Source of the DNA: Heligmosomoides polygyrus polygyrus
Lineage: Eukaryota; Nematoda; Chromadorea; Rhabditida; Heligmosomidae
Direction: 5' to 3'
DNA: 64,000 nt
Assembly: GCA_947396885.1 (NCBI GenBank)
Contig: OX377206.1
Coordinates: forward strand, 48,901,631-48,965,630
Below, one piece after another: positions 45,101-58,667 of this stretch. Under the pieces are notes generated by a model that was given only the letters and a program-made list of their open reading frames with translations, ran no database searches and was not told the DNA's origin. Position numbers and translations under genes: made by a program. Each line of letters begins with the position of its first letter. The first letter of the stretch is position 1.

Positions 45101-46190
45101 GCTGGGTTGCGCTTCGTTCTAAGCGTGGCCAGCCATACTCGAAGCCGGAATGCCTGGTGTGGTCCGCACGTCCAGCGTTAGGTGCCGGCGAAGTCGACGA
45201 CTGACGCTGGGTGAGGAATTATCACCAGATAGGTTAGGCTACGTTCCTAGCGTGGCCAGTCATACTCGAAGCCGGAATGACTGGCGTGGTCTGCAGGTCC
45301 AGCGTTAGGTGCCGGCGAGGTCGACGACTGACGCGGGGTGAGGAAGGATCATCAGCTCGGTTGCGCTACGTTCCTAGCGTGGCCAGCCATACCCTATGCC
45401 GGAATGCCTGGCCTAGCTCGCGACTCTGGTGGAGTAAGGACCAACAACTAGGTTGGGCTACGTTCCTAGCGTGGCCTGCCATACTCGAAGCCGGAATGCC
45501 TGGTGTGGTACGCTCGTCCAGCGTTAGGTGCCGGCGAAGTCGACGACTGACGCTGGGTGAGGAATTATTACCAGATAGGTTGGGCTACGTTCCTAGCGTG
45601 GCCAGTCATACCCTATGCCGGAATGCCTGGCCTAGCCCGCGACTCTGGTGGAGGAAGGACCAACAACTAGGTTGGGCTACGTTCCTAGCGTGGCCTGCCA
45701 TACTCGAAGCCGGAATGCCTGGTGTGGTACGCTCGTCCAGCGTTAGGTGCCGGCGAAGTCGACGACTGACGCTGGGTGAGGAATTATTACCAGATAGGTT
45801 GGGCTACGTTCCTAGCGTGGCCAGTCATTCTCGAAGCCGAAATGACTGGCGTGGTCCGCAGGTCCAGGGTTAGGTGCCGGCGAAGTCGACGACTGACGCG
45901 GGGTGGGGAAGGATCACCAGCTAGGCTGGGCTACGTTCCTAGCCTGGCCAGCCATACTCAAAGCCGGAAGGACTGGTGTTGTCCGCAGGTTCAGCCTCAG
46001 GGAGCTGCGAAGCCAACGACTGAGGCTGGGTGAGGAAATATCACCAGATAGGTTGGGCTACGTTCCTAGCCTGGCCAGCCATACTCGAAGCCGGAATGCC
46101 TGGTGTGGTCCGCTCGCCCAGCGTTAGGTGCCGGCGAAGTCGACGACTGAGGCTTTGTGAGGAATTATTACCAGATAGGTTGGGCTACGT
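41898..46190 (+). repeat. Higher-order duplication, offset 3,186
   Basis: 41898-43000 matches 45084-46190: 42091, 42590, 42717 and 42844 match 45277, 45776, 45903 and 46030. The pair shares private changes such as GGAGTAAGGACC (42245, 45431) and GAGGCTTTGTGAGG (42962, 46148). Confidence 0.83.
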
Positions 46191-48175
46191 TTCCAGCGTG
46201 GCCAGTCATACTCGAAGCCGAAATGACTGGCGTGGTCCGCAGGTCCAGGGTTAGGTGCCGGCGAAGTCGACGACTGACGCGGGGTGGGGAAGGATCACCA
46301 GCTAGGCTGGGCTACGTTCCTAGCCTGGCCAGCCATACTCAAAGCCGGAAGGACTGGTGTTGTCCGCAGGTTCAGCCTCAGGGAGCTGCGAAGCCAACGA
46401 CTGAGGCTGGGTGAGGAAATATCACCAGCTAGGCTGGGCTACGTTCCTAGCCTGGCCAGCCATACTCGAAGCCGGAATGCCTGGTGTGGTCCGCACGTCC
46501 AGCTTTAGGTGCCGGCGAAGTCGACGACTGACGCTGGGTGAGGAATTATTACCAGATAGGTTGGGCTACGTTCCTAGCCTGGCCAGCCATACTCGAAGCC
46601 GGAATGCCTGGTGTGGTCCGCACGTCCAGCGTTAGGTGCCGGCGAAGTCGGCGACTGACGCTGGGTGAGGAATTATCACCAGATAGGTTGGGCTACGTTC
46701 CTAGCGTGGCCAGACATACTCAAAGCCGGAATGACTGGCGTGGTCCGCAGGTCCAGCGTTAGGTGCCGGCGAGGTCGACGACTGACGCGGGGTGAGGAAG
46801 GATCATCAGCTAGGCTGGGCTACGTTCCTAGCCTGGCCAGCCATACTCGAAGCCGGAATGCCTGGTGTGGTCCGCACTTCCAGCGTTAGGTGCCGGCGAA
46901 GTCGACGACTGACGCTGGGTGAGGAAGGATCATCAGCTCGGTTGCGCTACGTTCCTAGCGTGGCCAGCCATACCCTATGCCGGAATGCCTGGCCTAGCTC
47001 GCGACTCTGGTGGAGGAAGGACCAACAACTAGGTTGGGCTACGTTCCTAGCGTGGCCTGCCATACTCGAAGCCGGAATGCCTGGTGTGGTACGCTCGTCC
47101 AGCGTTAGGTGCCGGCGAAGTCGACGACTGACGCTGGGTGAGGAATTATCACCAGATAGGTTAGGCTACGTTCCTAGCGTGGCCAGTCATACTCGAAGCC
47201 GGAATGACTGGCGTGGTCTGCAGGTCCAGCGTTAGGTGCCGGCGAGGTCGACGACTGACGCGGGGTGAGGAAGGATCATCAGCTCGGTTGCGCTACGTTC
47301 CTAGCGTGGCCAGCCATACCCTATGCCGGAATGCCTGGCCTAGCTCGCGACTCTGGTGGAGGAAGGACCAACAACTAGGTTGGGCTACGTTCCTAGCGTG
47401 GCCTGCCATACTCGAAGCCGGAATGCCTGGTGTGGTACGCTCGTCCAGCGTTAGGTGCCGGCGAAGTCGACGACTGACGCTGGGTGAGGAATTATTACCA
47501 GATAGGTTGGGCTACGTTCCTAGCGTGGCCAGTCATACCCTATGCCGGAATGCCTGGCCTAGCCCGCGACTCTGGTGGAGGAAGGACCAACAACTAGGTT
47601 GGGCTACGTTCCTAGCGTGGCCTGCCATACTCGAAGCCGAAATGACTGGCGTGGTCCGCAGGTCCAGGGTTAGGTGCCGGCGAAGTCGACGACTGACGCG
47701 GGGTGGGGAAGGATCACCAGCTAGGCTGGGCTACGTTCCTAGCCTGGCCAGCCATACTCAAAGCCGGAAGGACTGGTGTTGTCCGCAGGTTCAGCCTCAG
47801 GGAGCTGCGAAGCCAACGACTGAGGCTGGGTGAGGAAATATCACCAGATAGGTTGGGCTACGTTCCTAGCCTGGCCAGCCATACTCGAAGCCGGAATGCC
47901 TGGTGTGGTCCGCTCGCCCAGCGTTAGGTGCCGGCGAAGTCGACGACTGAGGCTTTGTGAGGAATTATTACCAGATAGGTTGGGCTACGTTCCTAGCGTG
48001 GCCAGTCATACCCTATGCCGGAATGCCTGGCCTAGCCCGCGACTCTGGTGGAGGAAGGACCAACAACTAGGTTGGGCTACGTTCCTAGCGTGGCCTGCCA
48101 TACTCGAAGCCGGAATGCCTGGTGTGGTACGCTCGTCCAGCGTTAGGTGCCGGCGAAGTCGACGACTGACGCTGG

Positions 48176-50357
48176 GTGAGGAATTATTACCAGATAGGTT
48201 GGGCTACGTTCCTAGCGTGGCCAGTCATACTCGAAGCCGAAATGACTGGCGTGGTCCGCAGGTCCAGGGTTAGGTGCCGGCGAAGTCGACGACTGACGCG
48301 GGGTGGGGAAGGATCACCAGCTAGGCTGGGCTACGTTCCTAGCCTGGCCAGCCATACTCAAAGCCGGAAGGACTGGTGTTGTCCGCAGGTTCAGCCTCAG
48401 GGAGCTGCGAAGCCAACGACTGAGGCTGGGTGAGGAAATATCACCAGATAGGTTGGGCTACGTTCCTAGCCTGGCCAGCCATACTCGAAGCCGGAATGCC
48501 TGGTGTGGTACGCAGGTCCAGGGTTAGGTGCCGGCGAAGTCGACGACTGACGCGGGGTGGGGAAGGATCACCAGCTAGGCTGGGCTACGTTCCTAGTGCC
48601 TGGCCTAGCTCGCGACTCTGGTGGAGGAAGGACCAACAACTAGGTTGGGCTACGTTCCTAGCGTGGCCTGCCATACTCGAAGCCGGAATGCCTGGTGTGG
48701 TACGCTCGTCCAGCGTTAGGTGCCGGCGAAGTCGACGACTGACGCTGGGTGAGGAATTATTACCAGATAGGTTGGGCTACGTTCCTAGCGTGGCCAGTCA
48801 TACCCTATGCCGGAATGCCTGGCCTAGCCCGCGACTCTGGTGGAGGAAGGACCAACAACTAGGTTGGGCTACGTTCCTAGCGTGGCCTGCCATACTCGAA
48901 GCCGGAATGCCTGGTGTGGTACGCTCGTCCAGCGTTAGGTGCCGGCGAAGTCGACGACTGACGCTGGGTGAGGAATTATCACCAGATAGGTTAGGCTACG
49001 TTCCTAGCGTGGCCAGTCATACTCGAAGCCGGAATGACTGGCGTGGTCTGCAGGTCCAGCGTTAGGTGCCGGCGAGGTCGACGACTGACGCGGGGTGAGG
49101 AAGGATCATCAGCTCGGTTGCGCTACGTTCCTAGCGTGGCCAGCCATACCCTATGCCGGAATGCCTGGCCTAGCTCGCGACTCTGGTGGAGGAAGGACCA
49201 ACAACTAGGTTGGGCTACGTTCCTAGCGTGGCCTGCCATACTCGAAGCCGGAATGCCTGGTGTGGTCCGCTCGCCCAGCGTTAGGTGCCGGCGAAGTCGA
49301 CGACTGAGGCTTTGTGAGGAATTATTACCAGATAGGTTGGGCTACGTTCCTAGCGTGGCCAGTCATACCCTATGCCGGAATGCCTGGCCTAGCCCGCGAC
49401 TCTGGTGGAGGAAGGACCAACAACTAGGTTGGGCTACGTTCCTAGCGTGGCCTGCCATACTCGAAGCCGGAATGCCTGGTGTGGTACGCTCGTCCAGCGT
49501 TAGGTGCCGGCGAAGTCGACGACTGACGCTGGGTGAGGAATTATTACCAGATAGGTTGGGCTACGTTCCTAGCGTGGCCAGTCATACTCGAAGCCGAAAT
49601 GACTGGCGTGGTCCGCAGGTCCAGGGTTAGGTGCCGGCGAAGTCGACGACTGACGCGGGGTGGGGAAGGATCACCAGCTAGGCTGGGCTACGTTCCTAGC
49701 CTGGCCAGCCATACTCAAAGCCGGAAGGACTGGTGTTGTCCGCAGGTTCAGCCTCAGGGAGCTGCGAAGCCAACGACTGAGGCTGGGTGAGGAAATATCA
49801 CCAGATAGGTTGGGCTACGTTCCTAGCCTGGCCAGCCATACTCGAAGCCGGAATGCCTGGTGTGGTACGCAGGTCCAGGGTTAGGTGCCGGCGAAGTCGA
49901 CGACTGACGCGGGGTGGGGAAGGATCACCAGCTAGGCTGGGCTACGTTCCTAGTGCCTGGCCTAGCTCGCGACTCTGGTGGAGGAAGGACCAACAACTAG
50001 GTTGGGCTACGTTCCTAGCGTGGCCTGCCATACTCGAAGCCGGAATGCCTGGTGTGGTACGCTCGTCCAGCGTTAGGTGCCGGCGAAGTCGACGACTGAC
50101 GCTGGGTGAGGAATTATTACCAGATAGGTTGGGCTACGTTCCTAGCGTGGCCAGTCATACCCTATGCCGGAATGCCTGGCCTAGCCCGCGACTCTGGTGG
50201 AGGAAGGACCAACAACTAGGTTGGGCTACGTTCCTAGCGTGGCCTGCCATACTCGAAGCCGGAATGCCTGGTGTGGTACGCTCGTCCAGCGTTAGGTGCC
50301 GGCGAAGTCGACGACTGACGCTGGGTGAGGAATTATTACCAGATAGGTTGGGCTACG
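48176..50357 (+). repeat. Tandem higher-order repeat, period 1,357
   Basis: 48176-49000 is repeated at 49533-50357 (48303 matches 49660, 48430 matches 49787). Both contain a 65-bp monomer, at 48557-48621 and 49914-49978. Confidence 0.85.
48557..48621 (+). repeat. Aberrant 65-bp monomer (second copy 49914-49978)
   Basis: Class A head GTGGGGAAGGATCACC and core joined directly to a class B end: ACGTTCCTAG is followed by TGCCTGGCCTAGCTCGCG, with the 27 bases that contain TGGCCAGCCATACC missing. It is the shortest unit I found. The second copy arose with the 1,357-bp repeat. Confidence 0.85.
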
Positions 50358-52179
50358 TTCCTAGCGTGGCCAGTCATACTCGAAGCCGAAATGACTGGCG
50401 TGGTGCGCACGTCCAGGGTTAGGTGCCGGCGAAGTCGACGACTGACGCGGGGTGGGGAAGGATCACCAGCTAGGCTGGGCTACGTTCCTAGCCTGGCCAG
50501 CCATACTCAAAGCCGGAAGGACTGGTGTTGTCCGCAGGTTCAGCCTCAGGGAGCTGCGAAGCCAACGACTGAGGCTGGGTGAGGAAATATCACCAGATAG
50601 GTTGGGCTACGTTCCTAGCCTGGCCAGCCATACTCGAAGCCGGAATGCCTGGTGTGGTCCGCTCGCCCAGCGTTAGGTGCCGGCGAAGTCGACGACTGAG
50701 GCTTTGTGAGGAATTATTACCAGATAGGTTGGGCTACGTTTCCAGCGTGGCCAGTCATACTCGAAGCCGAAATGACTGGCGTGGTCCGCAGGTCCAGGGT
50801 TAGGTGCCGGCGAAGTCGACGACTGACGCGGGGTGGGGAAGGATCACCAGCTAGGCTGGGCTACGTTCCTAGCCTGGCCAGCCATACTCAAAGCCGGAAG
50901 GACTGGTGTTGTCCGCAGGTTCAGCCTCAGGGAGCTGCGAAGCCAACGACTGAGGCTGGGTGAGGAAATATCACCAGCTAGGCTGGGCTACGTTCCTAGC
51001 CTGGCCAGCCATACTCGAAGCCGGAATGCCTGGTGTGGTCCGCACGTCCAGCTTTAGGTGCCGGCGAAGTCGACGACTGACGCTGGGTGAGGAATTATTA
51101 CCAGATAGGTTGGGCTACGTTCCTAGCCTGGCCAGCCATACTCGAAGCCGGAATGCCTGGTGTGGTCCGCACGTCCAGCGTTAGGTGCCGGCGAAGTCGG
51201 CGACTGACGCTGGGTGAGGAATTATCACCAGATAGGTTGGGCTACGTTCCTAGCGTGGCCAGACATACTCAAAGCCGGAATGACTGGCGTGGTCCGCAGG
51301 TCCAGCGTTAGGTGCCGGCGAGGTCGACGACTGACGCGGGGTGAGGAAGGATCATCAGCTAGGCTGGGCTACGTTCCTAGCCTGGCCAGCCATACTCGAA
51401 GCCGGAATGCCTGGTGTGGTCCGCACTTCCAGCGTTAGGTGCCGGCGAAGTCGACGACTGACGCTGGGTGAGGAAGGATCATCAGCTCGGTTGCGCTACG
51501 TTCCTAGCGTGGCCAGCCATACCCTATGCCGGAATGCCTGGCCTAGCTCGCGACTCTGGTGGAGGAAGGACCAACAACTAGGTTGGGCTACGTTCCTAGC
51601 GTGGCCTGCCATACTCGAAGCCGGAATGCCTGGTGTGGTACGCTCGTCCAGCGTTAGGTGCCGGCGAAGTCGACGACTGACGCTGGGTGAGGAATTATTA
51701 CCAGATAGGTTGGGCTACGTTCCTAGCGTGGCCAGTCATACCCTATGCCGGAATGCCTGGCCTAGCCCGCGACTCTGGTGGAGGAAGGACCAACAACTAG
51801 GTTGGGCTACGTTCCTAGCGTGGCCTGCCATACTCGAAGCCGGAATGCCTGGTGTGGTACGCTCGTCCAGCGTTAGGTGCCGGCGAAGTCGACGACTGAG
51901 CCTGGGTGAGGAATTATTACCAGATAGGTTGGGCTACGTTCCTAGCGTGGCCAGTCATACTCGAAGCCGGAATGCCTGGTGTGGTCCGCTCGCCCAGCGT
52001 TAGGTGCCGGCGAAGTCGACGACTGAGGCTCGGTGAGGAATTATTACCAGATAGGTTGGGCTACGTTCCTAGCGTGGCCAGTCATACTCGAAGCCGAAAT
52101 GACTGGCGTGGTCCGCAGGTCCAGGGTTAGGTGCCGGCGAAGTCGACGACTGACGCGGGGTGGGGAAGGACCACCAGCT

Positions 52180-53557
52180 AGGCTGGGCTACGTTCCTAGC
52201 CTGGCCAGCCATACTCGAAGCCGGAATGCCTGGTGTGGTCCGCACGTCCAGCGTTAGGTGCCGGCGAAGTCGACGACTGACGCTGGGTGAGGAATTATTA
52301 CCAGATAGGTTGGGCTACGTTCCTAGCCTGGCCAGCCATACTCGAAGCCGGAATGCCTGGTGTGGTCCGCACGTCCAGCGTTAGGTGCCGGCGAAGTCGG
52401 CGACTGACGCTGGGTGAGGAATTATCACCAGATAGGTTGGGCTACGTTCCTAGCGTGGCCAGACATACTCAAAGCCGGAATGACTGGCGTGGTCCGCAGG
52501 TCCAGCGTTAGGTGCCGGCGAAGTCGGCGACTGACGCTGGGTGAGGAATTATCACCAGATAGGTTGGGCTACGTTCCTAGCCTGGCCAGCCATACTCGAA
52601 GCCGGAATGCCTGGTGTGGTCCGCACTTCCAGCGTTAGGTGCCGGCGAAGTCGACGACTGACGCTGGGTGAGAAAGGATCACCAGCTGGGTTGCGCTTCG
52701 TTCTTAGCGTGGCCAGCGATACCCTATTCCGGAATGCCTGGCCTAGCCCGCGACTCTGGTGGAGGAAGGACCAACAACTAGGTTGGGCTACGTTCCTAGC
52801 GTGGCTAGCCATACTCGAAGCCGGAATGCCTGGTGTGGTACGCTCGTCCAGCGTTAGGTGCCGGCGAAGTCGACGACTGACGCGGGGTGTGGAAGGATCA
52901 CCAGCTAGGCTGGGCTACGTTCCTAGCCTGGCCAGCCATACTCGAAGCCGGAATGCCTGGTGTGGTCCGCACGTCCAGCTTTAGGTGCCGGCGAAGTCGA
53001 CGACTGACGCTGGGTGAGGAATTATTACCAGATAGGTTGGGCTACGTTCCTAGCCTGGCCAGCCATACTCGAAGCCGGAATGCCTGGTGTGGTCCGCACG
53101 TCCAGCGTTAGGTGCCGGCGAAGTCGGCGACTGACGCTGGGTGAGGAATTATCACCAGATAGGTTGGGCTACGTTCCTAGCGTGGCCAGACATACTCAAA
53201 GCCGGAATGACTGGCGTGGTCCGCAGGTCCAGCGTTAGGTGCCGGCGAAGTCGGCGACTGACGCTGGGTGAGGAATTATCACCAGATAGGTTGGGCTACG
53301 TTCCTAGCCTGGCCAGCCATACTCGAAGCCGGAATGCCTGGTGTGGTCCGCACTTCCAGCGTTAGGTGCCGGCGAAGTCGACGACTGACGCTGGGTGAGA
53401 AAGGATCACCAGCTGGGTTGCGCTTCGTTCTTAGCGTGGCCAGCGATACCCTATTCCGGAATGCCTGGCCTAGCCCGCGACTCTGGTGGAGGAAGGACCA
53501 ACAACTAGGTTGGGCTACGTTCCTAGCGTGGCTAGCCATACTCGAAGCCGGAATGCC
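52180..53557 (+). repeat. Tandem higher-order repeat, period 727
   Basis: 52,180-52,830 is repeated at 52,907-53,557 (52287, 52414 and 52541 match 53014, 53141 and 53268). The period is five 127-bp monomers plus one 92-bp monomer. The later part, 53141-53880, recurs at 58195-58934 (offset 5,054). Confidence 0.84.
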
Positions 53558-55286
53558 TGGTGTGGTCCGCTCGCCCAGCGTTAGGTGCCGGCGAAGTCGA
53601 CGACTGACGCTGGGTGAGGAATTATCACCAGATAGGTTGGGCTACGTTCCTAGCGTGGCCAGACATACTCAAAGCCGGAAGGACTGGTGTTGTCCGCAGG
53701 TTCAGCCTCAGGGAGCTGCGAAGCCAACGACTGAGGCTGGGTGAGGAAATATCACCAGATAGGTTGGGCTACGTTCCTAGCCTGGCCAGCCATACTCGAA
53801 GCCGGAATGCCTGGTGTGGTCCGCTCGCCCAGCGTTAGGTGCCGGCGAAGTCGACGACTGAGGCTCGGTGAGGAATTATTACCAGATAGGTTGGGCTACG
53901 TTCCTAGCGTGGCCAGTCATACTCGAAGCCGAAATGACTGGCGTGGTCCGCAGGTCCAGGGTTAGGTGCCGGCGAAGTCGACGACTGACGCGGGGTGGGG
54001 AAGGACCACCAGCTAGGCTGGGCTACGTTCCTAGCCTGGCCAGCCATACTCGAAGCCGGAATGCCTGGTGTGGTCCGCACGTCCAGCGTTAGGTGCCGGC
54101 GAAGTCGACGACTGACGCTGGGTGAGGAATTATCACCAGATAGGTTGGGCTACGTTCCTAGCGTGGCCAGACATACTCAAAGCCGGAATGACTGGCGTGG
54201 TCCGCAGGTCCAGCGTTAGGTGCCGGCGAGGTCGACGACTGACGCGGGGTGAGAAAGGATCACCAGCTGGGTTGCGCTTCGTTCTTAGCGTGGCCAGCCA
54301 TACCCTATTCCGGAATGCCTGGCCTAGCCCGCGACTCTGGTGGAGGAAGGACCAACAACTAGGTTGGGCTACGTTCCTAGCGTGGCTAGCCATACTCGAA
54401 GCCGGAATGCCTGGTGTGGTCCGCTCGCCCAGCGTTAGGTGCCGGCGAAGTCGACGACTGACGCTGGGTGAGGAATTATCACCAGATAGGTTGGGCTACG
54501 TTCCTAGCGTGGCCAGACATACTCAAAGCCGGAAGGACTGGTGTTGTCCGCAGGTTCAGCCTCAGGGAGCTGCGAAGCCAACGACTGAGGCTGGGTGAGA
54601 AAGGATCACCAGCTGGGTTGCGCTTCGTTCTAAGCGTGGCCAGCCATACTCGAAGCCGGAATGCCTGGTGTGGTCCGCACGTCCAGCGTTAGGTGCCGGC
54701 GAAGTCGACGACTGACGCTGGGTGAGGAATTATCACCAGATAGGTTAGGCTACGTTCCTAGCGTGGCCAGTCATACTCGAAGCCGGAATGACTGGCGTGG
54801 TCTGCAGGTCCAGCGTTAGGTGCCGGCGAGGTCGACGACTGACGCGGGGTGAGGAAGGATCATCAGCTCGGTTGCGCTACGTTCCTAGCGTGGCCAGCCA
54901 TACCCTATGCCGGAATGCCTGGCCTAGCTCGCGACTCTGGTGGAGGAAGGACCAACAACTAGGTTGGGCTACGTTCCTAGCGTGGCCTGCCATACTCGAA
55001 GCCGGAATGCCTGGTGTGGTACGCTCGTCCAGCGTTAGGTGCCGGCGAAGTCGACGACTGACGCTGGGTGAGGAATTATTACCAGATAGGTTGGGCTACG
55101 TTCCTAGCGTGGCCAGTCATACCCTATGCCGGAATGCCTGGCCTAGCCCGCGACTCTGGTGGAGGAAGGACCAACAACTAGGTTGGGCTACGTTCCTAGC
55201 GTGGCCTGCCATACTCGAAGCCGGAATGCCTGGTGTGGTACGCTCGTCCAGCGTTAGGTGCCGGCGAAGTCGACGACTGACGCTGG

Positions 55287-58194
55287 GTGAGGAATTATTA
55301 CCAGATAGGTTGGGCTACGTTCCTAGCGTGGCCAGTCATACTCGAAGCCGAAATGACTGGCGTGGTCCGCAGGTCCAGGGTTAGGTGCCGGCGAAGTCGA
55401 CGACTGACGCGGGGTGGGGAAGGATCACCAGCTAGGCTGGGCTACGTTCCTAGCCTGGCCAGCCATACTCAAAGCCGGAAGGACTGGTGTTGTCCGCAGG
55501 TTCAGCCTCAGGGAGCTGCGAAGCCAACGACTGAGGCTGGGTGAGGAAATATCACCAGCTAGGCTGGGCTACGTTCCTAGCCTGGCCAGCCATACTCGAA
55601 GCCGGAATGCCTGGTGTGGTCCGCACGTCCAGCTTTAGGTGCCGGCGAAGTCGACGACTGACGCTGGGTGAGGAATTATTACCAGATAGGTTGGGCTACG
55701 TTCCTAGCCTGGCCAGCCATACTCGAAGCCGGAATGCCTGGTGTGGTCCGCACGTCCAGCGTTAGGTGCCGGCGAAGTCGGCGACTGACGCTGGGTGAGG
55801 AATTATCACCAGATAGGTTGGGCTACGTTCCTAGCGTGGCCAGACATACTCAAAGCCGGAATGACTGGCGTGGTCCGCACGTCCAGCGTTAGGTGCCGGC
55901 GAAGTCGACGACTGACGCTGGGTGAGGAAGGATCATCAGCTCGGTTGCGCTACGTTCCTAGCGTGGCCAGCCATACCCTATGCCGGAATGCCTGGCCTAG
56001 CTCGCGACTCTGGTGGAGGAAGGACCAACAACTAGGTTGGGCTACGTTCCTAGCGTGGCCTGCCATACTCGAAGCCGGAATGCCTGGTGTGGTACGCTCG
56101 TCCAGCGTTAGGTGCCGGCGAAGTCGACGACTGACGCTGGGTGAGGAATTATTACCAGATAGGTTGGGCTACGTTCCTAGCGTGGCCAGTCATACCCTAT
56201 GCCGGAATGCCTGGCCTAGCCCGCGACTCTGGTGGAGGAAGGACCAACAACTAGGTTGGGCTACGTTCCTAGCGTGGCCTGCCATACTCGAAGCCGGAAT
56301 GCCTGGTGTGGTACGCTCGTCCAGCGTTAGGTGCCGGCGAAGTCGACGACTGACGCTGGGTGAGGAATTATTACCAGATAGGTTGGGCTACGTTCCTAGC
56401 GTGGCCAGTCATACTCGAAGCCGAAATGACTGGCGTGGTCCGCAGGTCCAGGGTTAGGTGCCGGCGAAGTCGACGACTGACGCGGGGTGTGGAAGGATCA
56501 CCAGCTAGGCTGGGCTACGTTCCTAGCCTGGCCAGCCATACTCGAAGCCGGAATGCCTGGTGTGGTCCGCACGTCCAGCTTTAGGTGCCGGCGAAGTCGA
56601 CGACTGACGCTGGGTGAGGAATTATTACCAAATAGGTTGGGCTACGTTCCTAGCCTGGCCAGCCATACTCGAAGCCGGAATGCCTGGTGTGGTACGCTCG
56701 TCCAGCGTTAGGTGCCGGCGAAGTCGACGACTGACGCTGGGTGAGGAATTATTACCAGATAGGTTGGGCTACGTTCCTAGCGTGGCCAGTCATACTCGAA
56801 GCCGAAATGACTGGCGTGGTCCGCAGGTCCAGGGTTAGGTGCCGGCGAAGTCGACGACTGACGCGGGGTGGGGAAGGATCACCAGCTAGGCTGGGCTACG
56901 TTCCTAGCCTGGCCAGCCATACTCAAAGCCGGAAGGACTGGTGTTGTCCGCAGGTTCAGCCTCAGGGAGCTGCGAAGCCAACGACTGAGGCTGGGTGAGG
57001 AAATATCACCAGCTAGGCTGGGCTACGTTCCTAGCCTGGCCAGCCATACTCGAAGCCGGAATGCCTGGTGTGGTCCGCACGTCCAGCTTTAGGTGCCGGC
57101 GAAGTCGACGACTGACGCTGGGTGAGGAATTATTACCAGATAGGTTGGGCTACGTTCCTAGCCTGGCCAGCCATACTCGAAGCCGGAATGCCTGGTGTGG
57201 TCCGCACGTCCAGCGTTAGGTGCCGGCGAAGTCGGCGACTGACGCTGGGTGAGGAATTATCACCAGATAGGTTGGGCTACGTTCCTAGCGTGGCCAGACA
57301 TACTCAAAGCCGGAATGACTGGCGTGGTCCGCACGTCCAGCGTTAGGTGCCGGCGAAGTCGACGACTGACGCTGGGTGAGGAAGGATCATCAGCTCGGTT
57401 GCGCTACGTTCCTAGCGTGGCCAGCCATACCCTATGCCGGAATGCCTGGCCTAGCTCGCGACTCTGGTGGAGGAAGGACCAACAACTAGGTTGGGCTACG
57501 TTCCTAGCGTGGCCTGCCATACTCGAAGCCGGAATGCCTGGTGTGGTACGCTCGTCCAGCGTTAGGTGCCGGCGAAGTCGACGACTGACGCTGGGTGAGG
57601 AATTATTACCAGATAGGTTGGGCTACGTTCCTAGCGTGGCCAGTCATACCCTATGCCGGAATGCCTGGCCTAGCCCGCGACTCTGGTGGAGGAAGGACCA
57701 ACAACTAGGTTGGGCTACGTTCCTAGCGTGGCCTGCCATACTCGAAGCCGGAATGCCTGGTGTGGTACGCTCGTCCAGCGTTAGGTGCCGGCGAAGTCGA
57801 CGACTGACGCTGGGTGAGGAATTATTACCAGATAGGTTGGGCTACGTTCCTAGCGTGGCCAGTCATACTCGAAGCCGAAATGACTGGCGTGGTCCGCAGG
57901 TCCAGGGTTAGGTGCCGGCGAAGTCGACGACTGACGCGGGGTGTGGAAGGATCACCAGCTAGGCTGGGCTACGTTCCTAGCCTGGCCAGCCATACTCGAA
58001 GCCGGAATGCCTGGTGTGGTCCGCACGTCCAGCTTTAGGTGCCGGCGAAGTCGACGACTGACGCTGGGTGAGGAATTATTACCAAATAGGTTGGGCTACG
58101 TTCCTAGCCTGGCCAGCCATACTCGAAGCCGGAATGCCTGGTGTGGTCCGCACGTCCAGCGTTAGGTGCCGGCGAAGTCGGCGACTGACGCTGG
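55287..58194 (+). repeat. Tandem higher-order repeat, period 1,454 (two copies)
   Basis: 55287-56740 and 56741-58194 have the same order of monomers: 55414, 55541, 55668, 55795, 56360 and 56487 match 56868, 56995, 57122, 57249, 57814 and 57941. Both share private changes such as ACCAAATAGG (56628, 58082). Confidence 0.87.
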
Positions 58195-58667
58195 GTGAGG
58201 AATTATCACCAGATAGGTTGGGCTACGTTCCTAGCGTGGCCAGACATACTCAAAGCCGGAATGACTGGCGTGGTCCGCAGGTCCAGCGTTAGGTGCCGGC
58301 GAAGTCGGCGACTGACGCTGGGTGAGGAATTATCACCAGATAGGTTGGGCTACGTTCCTAGCCTGGCCAGCCATACTCGAAGCCGGAATGCCTGGTGTGG
58401 TCCGCACTTCCAGCGTTAGGTGCCGGCGAAGTCGACGACTGACGCTGGGTGAGAAAGGATCACCAGCTGGGTTGCGCTTCGTTCTTAGCGTGGCCAGCGA
58501 TACCCTATTCCGGAATGCCTGGCCTAGCCCGCGACTCTGGTGGAGGAAGGACCAACAACTAGGTTGGGCTACGTTCCTAGCGTGGCTAGCCATACTCGAA
58601 GCCGGAATGCCTGGTGTGGTCCGCTCGCCCAGCGTTAGGTGCCGGCGAAGTCGACGACTGACGCTGG

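Larger units (their letters stand above)
45850..51650 (+). repeat. Higher-order duplication, offset 4,549
   Basis: 45,850-47,100 matches 50,399-51,650, with 45903, 46030, 46157, 46284, 46411, 46538, 46665 and 46792 in register with 50452 through 51341. Shared variants include a CAGCTTTAGG tail and a GTTTCCAGC core. Confidence 0.85.
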
